25,041 nt of DNA from Rubrobacteraceae bacterium. GTDB lineage: Bacteria > Actinomycetota > Rubrobacteria > Rubrobacterales > Rubrobacteraceae. Position numbers and translations under genes: made by a program. Shown in pieces: positions 6,507-14,522 of this stretch. The stretch spans positions 1-25,041 of the forward strand of contig JACCSM010000448.1 of NCBI GenBank assembly GCA_013698525.1. The letters are read 5' to 3'. The notes beneath the pieces were generated by a model. It saw only the letters and a program-made list of their open reading frames with translations, had not been told where the DNA came from and did not search any database. How positions within the stretch are numbered: position 1 is the stretch's first letter; the number at the start of each line of letters is the position of its first letter.

Positions 6507-7865
6507 TTAGACCATCAGGAGAACGGGATTCTCCAGGGTCTTCTTGACCTCGGCCATGTACAGCGCGCCGTCACGGCCATTGGCGATGCGGTGGTCTGCG
6601 GAGAGCGTGAGCTTCATCATGCTTGCAGGGACGATCTCGTCATTCTCGTCGTAGGCCGGGCGACGGGCGATGCTGCTGACGGCGATGATGGCGGCCTGCG
6701 GCGGGTTGACGATGGCTGTGAAGCTCTCGATACCGAACATTCCCATGTTGGAGACGGTGATCGTACCCCCCTGGTACTCATCCGGTTGGAGCTTGCCGTC
6801 GCGGGCGCGAACCGCCAGGTCTTTCGATTCGCGTGAGATCGCCGCGAGTCCCTTGCTCGTGATGTCCCGGATCACGGGCGTTATGAGGCCAGCGTCGAGC
6901 GCCACGGCCATCGCCATGTCCACCTTATCGTGCAGCTCGAAGCCCTTTGTGGTCTGAATGGCGTTGAGGTTCGGATAACTCCTCAGGGCAACCGCGCATG
7001 ACTTCATCACGAAATCGTTGACGGAGAGCTTCAGACCTTCGGCTTCGAGCTGCTCGTTGAGCTGCTTCCTCAGCGCCATCGCGGCGTCCATCCTGACCTC
7101 GACCGTGGCGTAGAAGTGCGGGATGTGCTGCTTGGCCTCCGTCATCCGCTCGCCGATAACCCGCTGCATCCGGGTAGGCTCCATGAGCTCCGTGTCCGGT
7201 CCTTCAACGGGCTCGGGTAAACGCGGCGTCTGCAACCCGACCTGCGGCGCCTGCTGCGGTTCCTCCGCGGCTGCCGCGCCATCCCCGGCTTCGGCCTGCC
7301 CGTCATCCTGTCCATCAGCCTGGGCGTCGCCCCGCTCCATTGCGGCCCGCACGTCGCGCTCCACGATGCGGCCCTGCGGCCCCGAACCCTCGACCTTCGA
7401 GAGGTCCAGGTCGTTCTCCGCCGCGAGGCGCTTCACTATGGGCGATGCCCGGAAGTGTCCGTTGGCCCTGCCATCGGCCTGGCCGCCAGCCTGTGCAGGT
7501 TCCGCCTCTTCGCCTTCCTCTTCTTCGTCCTGTTCGGCTGTGGCTATGGCTGCTTCGCCGCCCGAGTCTTCCCCGCCTTCCTCGGCTTCCGCTTCTCCGC
7601 CGCCCTCCTGGCGATCCGGAACTTCCTCTCCCTCGCCCTGGATGAAGGCTATGGCGCCGCCGACGGGGATATCGTCGCCTTCCTGGGCGATGATCTGGGC
7701 GAACGTGCCCGAGTCTTCGGCCTCTATCTCCATGGAGGCTTTGTCGGTTTCTATTTCGGCTATGGGATCGCCCTCGGAGATCTCATCTCCCTCGCTCACC
7801 AGCCACTTGAGGAGGGTGCCCTCCTCCATCGCGTCGCCCATCTTGGGCATGTAAACTTCAGGCAC
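6507..7865 (-). CDS. pdhC: dihydrolipoamide acyltransferase, E2 of a pyruvate dehydrogenase-type complex
   Basis: E2 core of a 2-oxoacid dehydrogenase complex, which moves the acyl group from E1 through lipoyl-lysine to coenzyme A. The 452 residues show one lipoyl domain (1-77, lipoylated Lys42 in ETDKAS), an acidic Glu/Ala/Gly-rich linker, and a peripheral-subunit binding domain (about 140-177, [18 protein letters not shown]). A second Ala/Gln-rich linker follows, then the catalytic domain (about 225-452). The active site reads ADHRIANG, with His425 present but Asn429 where DHRxxDG has aspartate. The GTG at 7865 is chosen: it lies one base after the E1 beta stop, has GGAGGAG upstream, and puts the lipoyl domain at the N-terminus. 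Last gene of a three-gene operon; no E3 gene follows. Acetoin or branched-chain substrates remain possible. Confidence 0.9.
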   Translation of the reverse strand: MPEVYMPKMGDAMEEGTLLKWLVSEGDEISEGDPIAEIETDKASMEIEAEDSGTFAQIIAQEGDDIPVGGAIAFIQGEGEEVPDRQEGGGEAEAEEGGEDSGGEAAIATAEQDEEEEGEEAEPAQAGGQADGRANGHFRASPIVKRLAAENDLDLSKVEGSGPQGRIVERDVRAAMERGDAQADGQDDGQAEAGDGAAAAEEPQQAPQVGLQTPRLPEPVEGPDTELMEPTRMQRVIGERMTEAKQHIPHFYATVEVRMDAAMALRKQLNEQLEAEGLKLSVNDFVMKSCAVALRSYPNLNAIQTTKGFELHDKVDMAMAVALDAGLITPVIRDITSKGLAAISRESKDLAVRARDGKLQPDEYQGGTITVSNMGMFGIESFTAIVNPPQAAIIAVSSIARRPAYDENDEIVPASMMKLTLSADHRIANGRDGALYMAEVKKTLENPVLLMV

Positions 7866-7866
7866 C

Positions 7867-8859
7867 TTACTTCTCCTCCATGTAAAGAACCCGGCGCGCC
7901 GCGTTCGCAACTTGCTTCTCGCTCGGGAAGGCAGCGATCTCCAGGTTGCGGGCGTAAGGCGCTGGAACCTCGGCCCCGCTCACCCGTTCGACCGGAGCAT
8001 CCAGATAATCGAAGGCCCGATCCTGGATGATCGCCGCCACCTCGCTCGCCACCCCGAACCACCGCCACTGTTCCTGCACCGCCACCGCCCGGTGCGTCTT
8101 CTCCACCGACTCCACGATGGCGTCCTCGTCGAAAGGCCGTATCGAGCGCAGGTCTATGACCTCGACGCTCACGCCATCCTCTTCCTCCAGCGTGTCGGCT
8201 ACCCGCAGGCAAAGGTTGACCTGACGACCGTATGCGATGAGCGTCACGTCGTCGCCCTCGCGGGCAACGCGGGCCTTGCCGAACGGTACGGCGTTATCGC
8301 CCTCCTCCACCTCGCCCTTCGTGCCGTAGAGCGCGCCGGCTTCCAGGAAGATCACGGGGTTCGGGTCACGGACGGCGGTGATCATCATGCCCTTCACGTC
8401 GTTGGGGGTGACGGGCGCGACTACCTTGAGGCCGGGGAAATGTCCGTAGAAGTTTTCGAGAGAGTGGGTGTGCTGGGCTGAGAGCTGGACGCCGCCGCCG
8501 TTGGGGCCGCGGATGACCAACGGTACCTGTACCTGCCCGCCTGAGAAGTAGCGGAGCTTGGCTGCGTGCTGGATGATTTGGTCCGCCGCCAGGAACGAGA
8601 AGTTCCAGGTCATCATCTCGACGATGGGGCGCATCCCCATCATCGCCATCCCGACGGCGGCCCCGGTGAACCCGTTTTCGGAGATCGGGGTATCCATTAC
8701 CCGCTTCGGGCCCCAGTCGTCTATGAGGCCGTCGGTTATGAGGTGGGTGCCGCCGTAGACGCCGATGTCCTCGCCCATGAGGATGACGTTCTCGTCGCGC
8801 TCCATCTCGTGGACCATGGCCTCACGAAGTGCTTCGCGATAGGTCTTCGTCTCCGCCAC
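7867..8859 (-). CDS. pdhB: pyruvate dehydrogenase-type E1 component, beta subunit
   Basis: Beta chain of the heterotetrameric thiamine-diphosphate-dependent E1 enzyme, which decarboxylates the 2-oxoacid and acylates the E2 lipoyl group. The 330-residue length is typical. Visible signatures are [11 protein letters not shown] near the N-terminus, [47 protein letters not shown] with the conserved histidines, and the C-terminal transketolase domain with [14 protein letters not shown]. The GTG start at 8859 lies three bases after the alpha-subunit stop, with GAGGAG in the end of that gene, so translation is coupled. It must pair with the E1 alpha encoded just upstream and dock on the E2 binding domain. 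Confidence 0.94.
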   Translation of the reverse strand: MAETKTYREALREAMVHEMERDENVILMGEDIGVYGGTHLITDGLIDDWGPKRVMDTPISENGFTGAAVGMAMMGMRPIVEMMTWNFSFLAADQIIQHAAKLRYFSGGQVQVPLVIRGPNGGGVQLSAQHTHSLENFYGHFPGLKVVAPVTPNDVKGMMITAVRDPNPVIFLEAGALYGTKGEVEEGDNAVPFGKARVAREGDDVTLIAYGRQVNLCLRVADTLEEEDGVSVEVIDLRSIRPFDEDAIVESVEKTHRAVAVQEQWRWFGVASEVAAIIQDRAFDYLDAPVERVSGAEVPAPYARNLEIAAFPSEKQVANAARRVLYMEEK

Positions 8860-8862
8860 GGT

Positions 8863-9924
8863 CTACTCCTCCCCCATGTACTCGTCTTCGCCCGCGTAGA
8901 CGTCCGTGTATAGCTCCTCGATGGGCGGCTGCTCACTCTCATCGGCGAACTTCACCGCCTCGTCGATCTGCTCCTTGGCCTCGCCTTTGATCTCATCGAG
9001 TTTCTCTTCATCGGCGGCTTCGGATTCGAGCAGCTTCTTCTCCAGGATGCCGATGGGATCCCGCTGCCGCCACTCCTCGATCTCCTCCTTCGTGCGGTAC
9101 TTCTCGAAGAAGTCGCCGGCGCCGTGGGGCGCGGTGCGGTACGTGAGCGCCTCGACAGCGTACGGTTTGCCGGTCTCGCGCACCTGCTCGGTGAGGCGTT
9201 CGGCCGCTTCGAGAACGGCATCGATGTCCATGCCGTCCACCTTCTCGTGCTCGATGCCGTATGCGTCGAACTTGGCCGCCAGGTCCGTCATCGCCGTGGT
9301 GCGCTCGACCGAGGTGCCCATCCCGTACTGGTTGTTCTCGACGATGAACAGGCAAGGACACTGGCCGTCCTTGCCCCATAGCCCGGCGAGGTTGGCGGCC
9401 TCGTGGAAGGCGCCCTGGCTCATCGCGCCATCGCCCAGATATAGCTGGCAGATGTTGTCAGTCTCGTGGTACTTGAGCGCGTAGGCGATGCCGACGCCGA
9501 TGGGGATGTGCCCGCCGACGATGCCGTAGCCGCCCATCATGCCGCGCTCCACGTCGAAGAGGTGCATCGAGCCGCCCTTGCCCTTGACGATGCCGCTCCC
9601 GCGCCCGTACAACTCGGCCATGACGTTCTTCGGGTCGCTACCAAGTAGCAGCGCGTGCGGGTGGTCCCTGTAGGCGGTTATTACCTTGTCGCCCTCTTTG
9701 AAGGAGTCGAGGAAGCCGACCGCCACAGCCTCTTGCCCGATATAGACGTGGAGGTAGCCCCCGATCTTGCCCTGCCGGAACCCCCTCTGGCACGCCTCCT
9801 CGAACCTGCGAACCGTCACCATCTCGCGGTATAGATCGACTAGTCGATCCGCGCTCGTGGCTACCGATCCCTCCTCGCGGGCCTCTACGCCCCCGTTCTC
9901 ACCATTACCATTCTCTTCCGGCAT
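8863..9924 (-). CDS. pdhA: pyruvate dehydrogenase-type E1 component, alpha subunit
   Basis: Alpha chain of E1, carrying most of the thiamine-diphosphate site. The 353-residue protein opens with a charged 25-residue tail, then VRRFEEACQRGFRQGKIGGYLH and GQEAVAVG. GKGGSMHLFDVERGMMGGYGIVGGHIPIG resembles pyruvate rather than branched-chain or acetoin E1 alpha. The cofactor motif runs from GDGAMSQGAFHEAANLAGLW to VENNQYG. The C-terminal part (about 285-340) is strongly charged and predicted helical. The ATG at 9924 has AAGGGG upstream and is the first gene of the pdhA-pdhB-pdhC operon. A short inverted repeat lies 20 bases upstream of the start and may be an operator. Confidence 0.93.
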   Translation of the reverse strand: MPEENGNGENGGVEAREEGSVATSADRLVDLYREMVTVRRFEEACQRGFRQGKIGGYLHVYIGQEAVAVGFLDSFKEGDKVITAYRDHPHALLLGSDPKNVMAELYGRGSGIVKGKGGSMHLFDVERGMMGGYGIVGGHIPIGVGIAYALKYHETDNICQLYLGDGAMSQGAFHEAANLAGLWGKDGQCPCLFIVENNQYGMGTSVERTTAMTDLAAKFDAYGIEHEKVDGMDIDAVLEAAERLTEQVRETGKPYAVEALTYRTAPHGAGDFFEKYRTKEEIEEWRQRDPIGILEKKLLESEAADEEKLDEIKGEAKEQIDEAVKFADESEQPPIEELYTDVYAGEDEYMGEE

Positions 9925-9943
9925 CCGCCGCCCCTTCCCTATT

Positions 9944-9958
9944 CAGGTTGCAAACCTG
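9944..9958 (-). promoter_or_regulatory. inverted repeat upstream of pdhA, possible operator
   Basis: CAGGTT-GCA-AACCTG (9944-9958) is a perfect six-base dyad 20 bases before the pdhA start, in an otherwise plain 261-base gap. Its position fits a repressor site over the transcription start. No regulator gene is adjacent. The remaining gap (9959-10185) shows no gene or clear promoter. Confidence 0.3.
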
Positions 9959-10185
9959 CAAGAAGAATACCAAACTCCCGGCTCCCGCCCCGCAGGCTCG
10001 ACCTTACCCGATAACCAGTTCCATATGCCCGAGATATACCCGAAAACCAGAGTCCTCCTAACGCATCCTGTCCAGCCCGATACCATCCTCCTCGAAACCC
10101 GTAACCGGAGTCCACTTCGCCATGCGGCGTTCCCGTCGCTGCTTTCTAATCTCGTTCTGGTTTTTCAGGCAGCGCCCTCTCTAGC

Positions 10186-10680
10186 TCAATAGTACACATC
10201 CGGCAAACTAGTATTGTCACTCAAAGGTGACAAACGTACTTCAACTACATACTCATTTCCTTGCTTACTATTTAGATACTTGTAGTTTCGGAAGTCTGAG
10301 ATTGCTGCGGCACTATAACGAACTTCTAGGATTCTCTTGTCATGCCAACGCAACTCTATATCGTGGGAATCTTCGACGTAATCTACTAAGAGGGACCTGT
10401 TTTCTCCTGACAAATCTTGCCCGAACGGGACCAGGTAAACCTCCATTGAAGGACCGCCGGTTGCACCTTGCACGCTTTCTCCTGATGCAATCACAGCATC
10501 GGTCTTTCCATCGGGGGAAGTGAGCCTTTCGAGTTCATGACGTTCAGCCGAGCCACGAGCCAAGTAAAAGCATCCGCCCGCCAGCGTTGACAAGATGAGC
10601 ACCAATATCGAGGGCAAAATCCAGAATGCTATCTTGTAAGTATTGGCTGGATTCCCGTCGCTTCTCCTGCTAATACTCAT
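10186..10680 (-). CDS. hypothetical membrane-anchored protein, AT-rich
   Basis: I do not recognise this 164-residue protein. It has a short polar N-terminus, one hydrophobic segment at about residues 17-41 that would act as an uncleaved anchor, and an extracytoplasmic domain. The domain begins ERLTSPDGKTDAVIASGE, the kind of segment seen in small beta-rich secreted proteins of unknown function. There is no lipobox, although a cysteine lies inside the hydrophobic segment (GGCFYL). Its start is two bases after the pyrophosphatase stop, with AAAGGA upstream. The codons are visibly richer in A and T than in its neighbours, which suggests later acquisition. Confidence 0.65.
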   Translation of the reverse strand: MSISRRSDGNPANTYKIAFWILPSILVLILSTLAGGCFYLARGSAERHELERLTSPDGKTDAVIASGESVQGATGGPSMEVYLVPFGQDLSGENRSLLVDYVEDSHDIELRWHDKRILEVRYSAAAISDFRNYKYLNSKQGNEYVVEVRLSPLSDNTSLPDVYY

Positions 10681-10682
10681 CC

Positions 10683-11225
10683 TCAGAATCCTTTTCGCGC
10701 CGCCCGAAAAGCTCGCGTCCTGTGCGAGTCCATGCTCTTCTCATCCCCCATCTCGGCGTAAGTCCTGGTCTGTCCTTCGGGAACGAAAATGGGATCGAAG
10801 CCGAAGCCGCCTTCGCCTCGGGGCTCACGGGAGATCTCACCCTCCACGACGCCCCTGAAAACCCGGACGGAGCCGGACGGAGCCGCGACGGCGACTACAC
10901 ACACGGCCTGGGCGGAACGGTCCTCCTCGGTGGCGAGCATCTTCAACAAACCTGTATTGCCAACGCTCTTCATCAGCCACCGGGTGAGCGGGCCGGGGAA
11001 ACCGCCCCATGCCCCGACAGACAGCCCGGAGTCGTCCACGATCACCTGATATGCAGGATCTCCGAGCGCCCTTCGTGCGGCGAGGGCTTTCGCGGCGGCT
11101 ACCTCTTCGAAGTCGAGGGATTGAATCTCCGGCACGTCCACATCGGCCCGATCAAGGTCCACGCCCAGTATCTCTGACGCTTCACGGAGTTTGTTCTCGT
11201 TGGAGGTAACGAAGACCGGCTTCAT
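10683..11225 (-). CDS. rdgB: XTP/dITP diphosphatase (Ham1/RdgB family, archaeal/eukaryotic-like form)
   Basis: House-cleaning pyrophosphatase that hydrolyses XTP, ITP and dITP to monophosphates, keeping deaminated purines out of nucleic acids. The 180-residue protein shows FVTSNENKLREASEIL (phosphate-binding start), VDDSGLSVGAWGGFPGPLTRWLMKSVGNTGLLKML, GFGFDPIFVPEGQTRTYAEM and the closing SHRTRAFRA. The PGPLTRWLMKSVGNTGLLKML stretch resembles the archaeal and eukaryotic ITPases (PGPYIKWFL type) more than E. coli RdgB, and the shorter length agrees. The ATG at 11225 gives the conserved start; the longer open frame upstream is non-coding. It is divergent from the aminotransferase and followed after two bases by the AT-rich membrane protein. 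Confidence 0.9.
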   Translation of the reverse strand: MKPVFVTSNENKLREASEILGVDLDRADVDVPEIQSLDFEEVAAAKALAARRALGDPAYQVIVDDSGLSVGAWGGFPGPLTRWLMKSVGNTGLLKMLATEEDRSAQAVCVVAVAAPSGSVRVFRGVVEGEISREPRGEGGFGFDPIFVPEGQTRTYAEMGDEKSMDSHRTRAFRAARKGF

Positions 11226-11310
11226 GGCGATGAGTCTACAATTGATAAGACTCCTGTGATACAGTCGCCGTCGTTCGGAGACACCGGGAAACAGTCCAAA
11301 GGAGGCGCGG

Positions 11311-12633
11311 TTGCCGCTCGTAGACCTCGACAGGTTCGACTTCCTGTACGCCAACCGTGTCAGGGGCATGAAGACCGCCGCGACGCGCGACCTGATGGCC
11401 ACCCTGTCACGGCCAGGCATTATCTCGCTGGCCGGGGGGTTCCCTGACACGCGGGCGTTCGGCGAGGAGGCGTTCCGTGAGATCTCCGGCAGCGTCGCAG
11501 CCGACGCCGCACAGGCTCTCCAGTATGGCCCGACCGCCGGGCTGGAGTCGATCAAGGACGTGATCGTGGAGGTCATGGCCGCCGAAGGCACCCAGGCCAG
11601 CCAGGAGGAAGTCTTCACCACCACAGGCGCCCAGCAGGGTCTCGACCTCGTCGCAAAGACGTTTCTGGATGAGGGCGACGGCATCCTGTGCGAAGGCCCG
11701 ACCTATGCGGGGGCATTGAACGCCTTCGCCGCGTACAGACCGCGGGTGATGCACGTGCCGATGGACCGTGCAGGCATGATCCCGGCCGCCGCCCGCGAAG
11801 CTCTGGAGAAAGCCCGCAGGGGCGGCATCCCGGTGAAGTTCGTCTACACAGTCCCTAACTTTCAGAACCCCGCTGGGGTCACGATGGTTGCCGAACGCCG
11901 CCGGGAGTTGCTCGAGATCGCCCGCGAGTTCGATCTGGTCATCGTGGAAGACAACCCTTACGGGATGCTCCGCTTCGAGGGGGAGCCGCTGCCCACGCTC
12001 TCCGCGCTGGAGCAGGAGGACGGGGACGTGGACCGGGTGGTTTATCTGGGGACGTTCTCGAAAATATTTGCTCCAGGCGTCCGGCTCGGGTGGGTGCGGG
12101 CGCAGCCTGGGATACTGCACAAGATCAACATCGGCAAGCAGGGCGCTGACCTCTGCTCCTCGAACCTCTCGCAGATGCTCATAGCCAGCTTCTTCGAGAA
12201 CGCCGACTGGCGGGCGTACGTGAAGCGCCTGACGGGCATCTACCGCGAACGCCGCGACGCTATGCTCGACGCGCTGGCCGAGTTCATGCCGAAGGAGGTC
12301 CACTGGACCCACCCGCAAGGCGGGCTCTTCGTGTGGGCGACGCTCCCCTCGTACCTAGACGCCACCGCCATGTTGCCGCGCGCCATAGCGAAGAACGTCG
12401 CCTACGTGCCTGGTGAGGGATTCTATGCGGGCGGCAATGGCAAGAACTGCATGCGCCTCAACTTCTCGTTCGTGGAGCCGGAGAAGATCCGTCGCGGCAT
12501 CGAACTCCTCGCCGAGGTCGTGCGCGAGCGCATGGAGCTCCGCAGCGACCTGGAGCGCGGCTCGCAGCGTGGCTCGCGCAGCCAGGCCGGTCCCCGCTCC
12601 ACGGGCGTCGCCTCCGGCACGGACAAGGGTTAG
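11311..12633 (+). CDS. PLP-dependent class I/II aminotransferase (LysN/aminoadipate-aspartate aminotransferase type)
   Basis: Fold-type I aminotransferase of 440 residues. It shows ISLAGGFPD near residue 40, the TTGAQQGLDL cofactor loop, YTVPNFQNPAGVTM, VEDNPYGMLRF, and the Schiff-base lysine in GTFSKIFAPGVRLGWV. This group includes LysN and broad-specificity 2-aminoadipate or aspartate aminotransferases; the exact amino donor is not readable. The C-terminus carries about 30 extra Ser/Gly/Arg-rich residues that look disordered. The TTG start at 11311 follows AAAGGAGG by five bases. ddl starts three bases after its stop, so the two are co-transcribed; a link to amino-acid supply for cell-wall synthesis is possible but inferred only from position. 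Confidence 0.88.
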   Translation: MPLVDLDRFDFLYANRVRGMKTAATRDLMATLSRPGIISLAGGFPDTRAFGEEAFREISGSVAADAAQALQYGPTAGLESIKDVIVEVMAAEGTQASQEEVFTTTGAQQGLDLVAKTFLDEGDGILCEGPTYAGALNAFAAYRPRVMHVPMDRAGMIPAAAREALEKARRGGIPVKFVYTVPNFQNPAGVTMVAERRRELLEIAREFDLVIVEDNPYGMLRFEGEPLPTLSALEQEDGDVDRVVYLGTFSKIFAPGVRLGWVRAQPGILHKINIGKQGADLCSSNLSQMLIASFFENADWRAYVKRLTGIYRERRDAMLDALAEFMPKEVHWTHPQGGLFVWATLPSYLDATAMLPRAIAKNVAYVPGEGFYAGGNGKNCMRLNFSFVEPEKIRRGIELLAEVVRERMELRSDLERGSQRGSRSQAGPRSTGVASGTDKG

Positions 12634-12636
12634 AAG

Positions 12637-13596
12637 ATGGCGAGGATCGCGGTTCTGAGGGGCGGCCATTCCATGGAGCGTGACGTCTCCGTCGTGACGG
12701 GGCGACGCGTGCAGCACGCACTCGAACGCCTGGGCCATGAGGTTCATCCCCTGGACATCGAGGAGACGACCACGGGGAGCCTGATGGAGATTGCGCCGGA
12801 TGCGGCCTTCGTATGCCTGCACGGCCCCGGAGGCGAGGACGGAACCGTACAGGCGCTGCTAGAGACGCTCGGTATCCCGTACACGGGGAGCGGGCCGCTC
12901 TCGTCCATCAGGTGCATGGACAAGGACTACGCAAAGCGGGCGCTGCGGGCCGCCGGGATACAGACACCGCCGTTCCGCACGTTCCTGCGGCGTGCGATGA
13001 ACGAGATGGGCGCTTCTGCAGCGCTCGACACCGCGGCCGATTCGCTCGGGTATCCGCTTGTCGTCAAGCCGGCGAGGGAGGGATCGAGCTTCGGGCTCTC
13101 GCGGGTGGAGGAACCAGGAGAACTTCTGGACGCTGTCTACGAAGCGCTCGGATATGACGCCAAGATCCTGCTCGAAGCCTGGGTCGAAGGCAAAGAAATC
13201 TCTGTCCCGATCCTAGAACCAGCCGCAGGGGAACCGAAGGTGCTCGGCCTCGTGGAGATTCGCCCGCGCGAAGGCGCATACAACTTCGAGGCCAAATACA
13301 CGCCCGGCGCGACGGACTTCGCCATCCCCGCCGAAGTCCCAGACGAGACAGCCAAGCACCTTCGCGAGACGGCCCTCGCCGCCTACCGAACTCTAGGCTG
13401 TTCCGGCTACGCCAGGGTAGACACCATCGTGGACGAGAATGGTGTCCCGCAGGTTCTCGACGTGAAAACCATCCCCGGCTTTACCGAGACATCCACTTTC
13501 CCGCTGGCCGCCGAGAGAGCCGGTATCCCGTTCGAGAAACTTGTCGAGACCATTCTCGAAGCTGCACTGAGGACCGAAGCCGCCGCGAAATTGTAA
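12637..13596 (+). CDS. ddl: D-alanine--D-alanine ligase-like ATP-grasp enzyme
   Basis: ATP-grasp ligase, expected to make the D-Ala-D-Ala dipeptide for peptidoglycan. The 319 residues show the family sequence throughout: VLRGGHSMERDVSVVTG, CLHGPGGEDGTVQALLE, YTGSGPLSS, the KPAREGSSFGLSRV nucleotide loop, EISVPIL, NFEAKYTPGATDF, and YARVDTIVDENG. The last metal-binding motif is unusual: Ddl normally has E-x-N-T-x-P-G, but here it is D275-V-K277-T-I-P-G, so one carboxylate is shortened and the magnesium-binding asparagine is lysine. Activity may be changed, or it may ligate another substrate. The start ATG lies three bases after the aminotransferase stop. The last 95 bases of the gene recur in diverged form at 14400-14484. 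Confidence 0.85.
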   Translation: MARIAVLRGGHSMERDVSVVTGRRVQHALERLGHEVHPLDIEETTTGSLMEIAPDAAFVCLHGPGGEDGTVQALLETLGIPYTGSGPLSSIRCMDKDYAKRALRAAGIQTPPFRTFLRRAMNEMGASAALDTAADSLGYPLVVKPAREGSSFGLSRVEEPGELLDAVYEALGYDAKILLEAWVEGKEISVPILEPAAGEPKVLGLVEIRPREGAYNFEAKYTPGATDFAIPAEVPDETAKHLRETALAAYRTLGCSGYARVDTIVDENGVPQVLDVKTIPGFTETSTFPLAAERAGIPFEKLVETILEAALRTEAAAKL

Positions 13597-13688
13597 CTAT
13601 TCATTGCTACAGACAAGTTTTCCGTAGAAACGATTTAACATATTTGTACACTTCGGCTTAGACATTGGTATCCGAGAAAGGATCAGCA

Positions 13689-14363
13689 ATGGAATATAAC
13701 CTTACCGACAAACAGAAGTTAGCGATATCTTGGATGGTGGAAGCAAACAGAGAAGGAGAGCTTGACGAAGAATTTTCAGTGCTGTGGGTTATGGGTCCAG
13801 ACGGACCACTGATACACGGAACTACTGGCACAGAACCATCGAGAGAGAAACCTGAAATTACTCAAGGTATTCTTAATGCTCTGGAATCCGCAGGACTCAT
13901 ATTACAGGAAATCAACTATCAAACTAGGACAAGTCGGTCGGGAACTACTAGGAATCCGCGAGTCACAGAAACAAGATCAGAGCGGAGTCGGAGGTGTACG
14001 CTCACTAGAAGGGCGTACGAAGCTGTAGATTCCGATTTTGTAATGCCAGATCCTCAACCGTCATCTGCTAGCTTTCATTTTCATGGCGATGTAAGTCAGT
14101 CGATTATAGGGACGCAGAACCGCGCTGAACTTACGAATAATATTGACTTTGGAACTGTCAGAGAGCAGATTGAACGTGAGGGTGGCGCTGACCGAGAAGA
14201 GCTTCACAGCGCGCTGGATCGAGTAGAGAGGCTTGTGGAACGTGGAGAGTACCTAGACCGAGGTGCGCTATCGAGGTTCAGTGAACTCATGGAGCATCAT
14301 AGTTGGTTTACAAACGCGGTGATGAGCGCACTCCTGGGATTTGCTACCCAAGTTGTCACTTAA
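13689..14363 (+). CDS. hypothetical AT-rich protein with C-terminal GDVSQSIIGTQN motif domain
   Basis: I cannot name this 224-residue protein. The N-terminal third (about 1-110) is mainly helical and could be a winged helix (TDKQKLAISWMVEANREGELD... EITQGILNALESAGLIL). A basic Ser/Thr/Arg-rich linker with TLTRRAYEAV follows. Near residue 140, FHFHGDVSQSIIGTQNRAEL forms a short beta-type motif, then a charged coiled coil (REQIEREGG... HSALDRVERLVERG) and a final hydrophobic helix (FTNAVMSALLGFATQVV). The architecture resembles cargo proteins of genomic islands, but I know no function. The ATG at 13689 has AAAGGAT upstream; a TTG at 13665 is the alternative. Codon use is much more A/T-rich than ddl, and a second ddl 3' end follows it, both pointing to horizontal transfer. 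Confidence 0.7.
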   Translation: MEYNLTDKQKLAISWMVEANREGELDEEFSVLWVMGPDGPLIHGTTGTEPSREKPEITQGILNALESAGLILQEINYQTRTSRSGTTRNPRVTETRSERSRRCTLTRRAYEAVDSDFVMPDPQPSSASFHFHGDVSQSIIGTQNRAELTNNIDFGTVREQIEREGGADREELHSALDRVERLVERGEYLDRGALSRFSELMEHHSWFTNAVMSALLGFATQVVT

Positions 14364-14399
14364 AAGCAGTGGGAAGGTGAAATCTGAGTACGCACTCAA

Positions 14400-14484
14400 C
14401 GCTGGTTGGCAGCCTTCCGTTCGAAGGCTCGCTGAAATTATCCTGGACACCGCGCTGAGGACTGAAGCCGCCGCGAAACTGTAA
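14400..14484 (+). repeat. diverged second copy of the ddl 3' end
   Basis: This stretch matches the last 95 bases of ddl (13502-13596). The final 30 bases before the TAA differ at only two positions (13567-13596 against 14455-14484), and upstream similarity fades, with small indels, as far as CGCTGG at 14400. In the ddl frame it reads LRTEAAAKL then stop, exactly as ddl ends. It has no start or body of its own, so it is a gene-end remnant. The AT-rich gene lies between the two copies. Confidence 0.8.
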
Positions 14485-14522
14485 GGATGATCCCTCGGCT
14501 CTTCAGTGGGTCGGCGCAGCCT

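Noticed and set aside
11226..11684. Extended pyrophosphatase reading frame upstream of the ATG at 11225
   Set aside because: The extra 153 codons overlap the divergent aminotransferase and have no similarity to Ham1 proteins.
11407..12318. Minus-strand open frame opposite the aminotransferase
   Set aside because: Antisense shadow. The plus strand carries every aminotransferase motif including the catalytic lysine.
14268..14450. Minus-strand small open frame over the end of the AT-rich gene
   Set aside because: No ribosome site, and it overlaps both the AT-rich gene and the duplicated ddl end.
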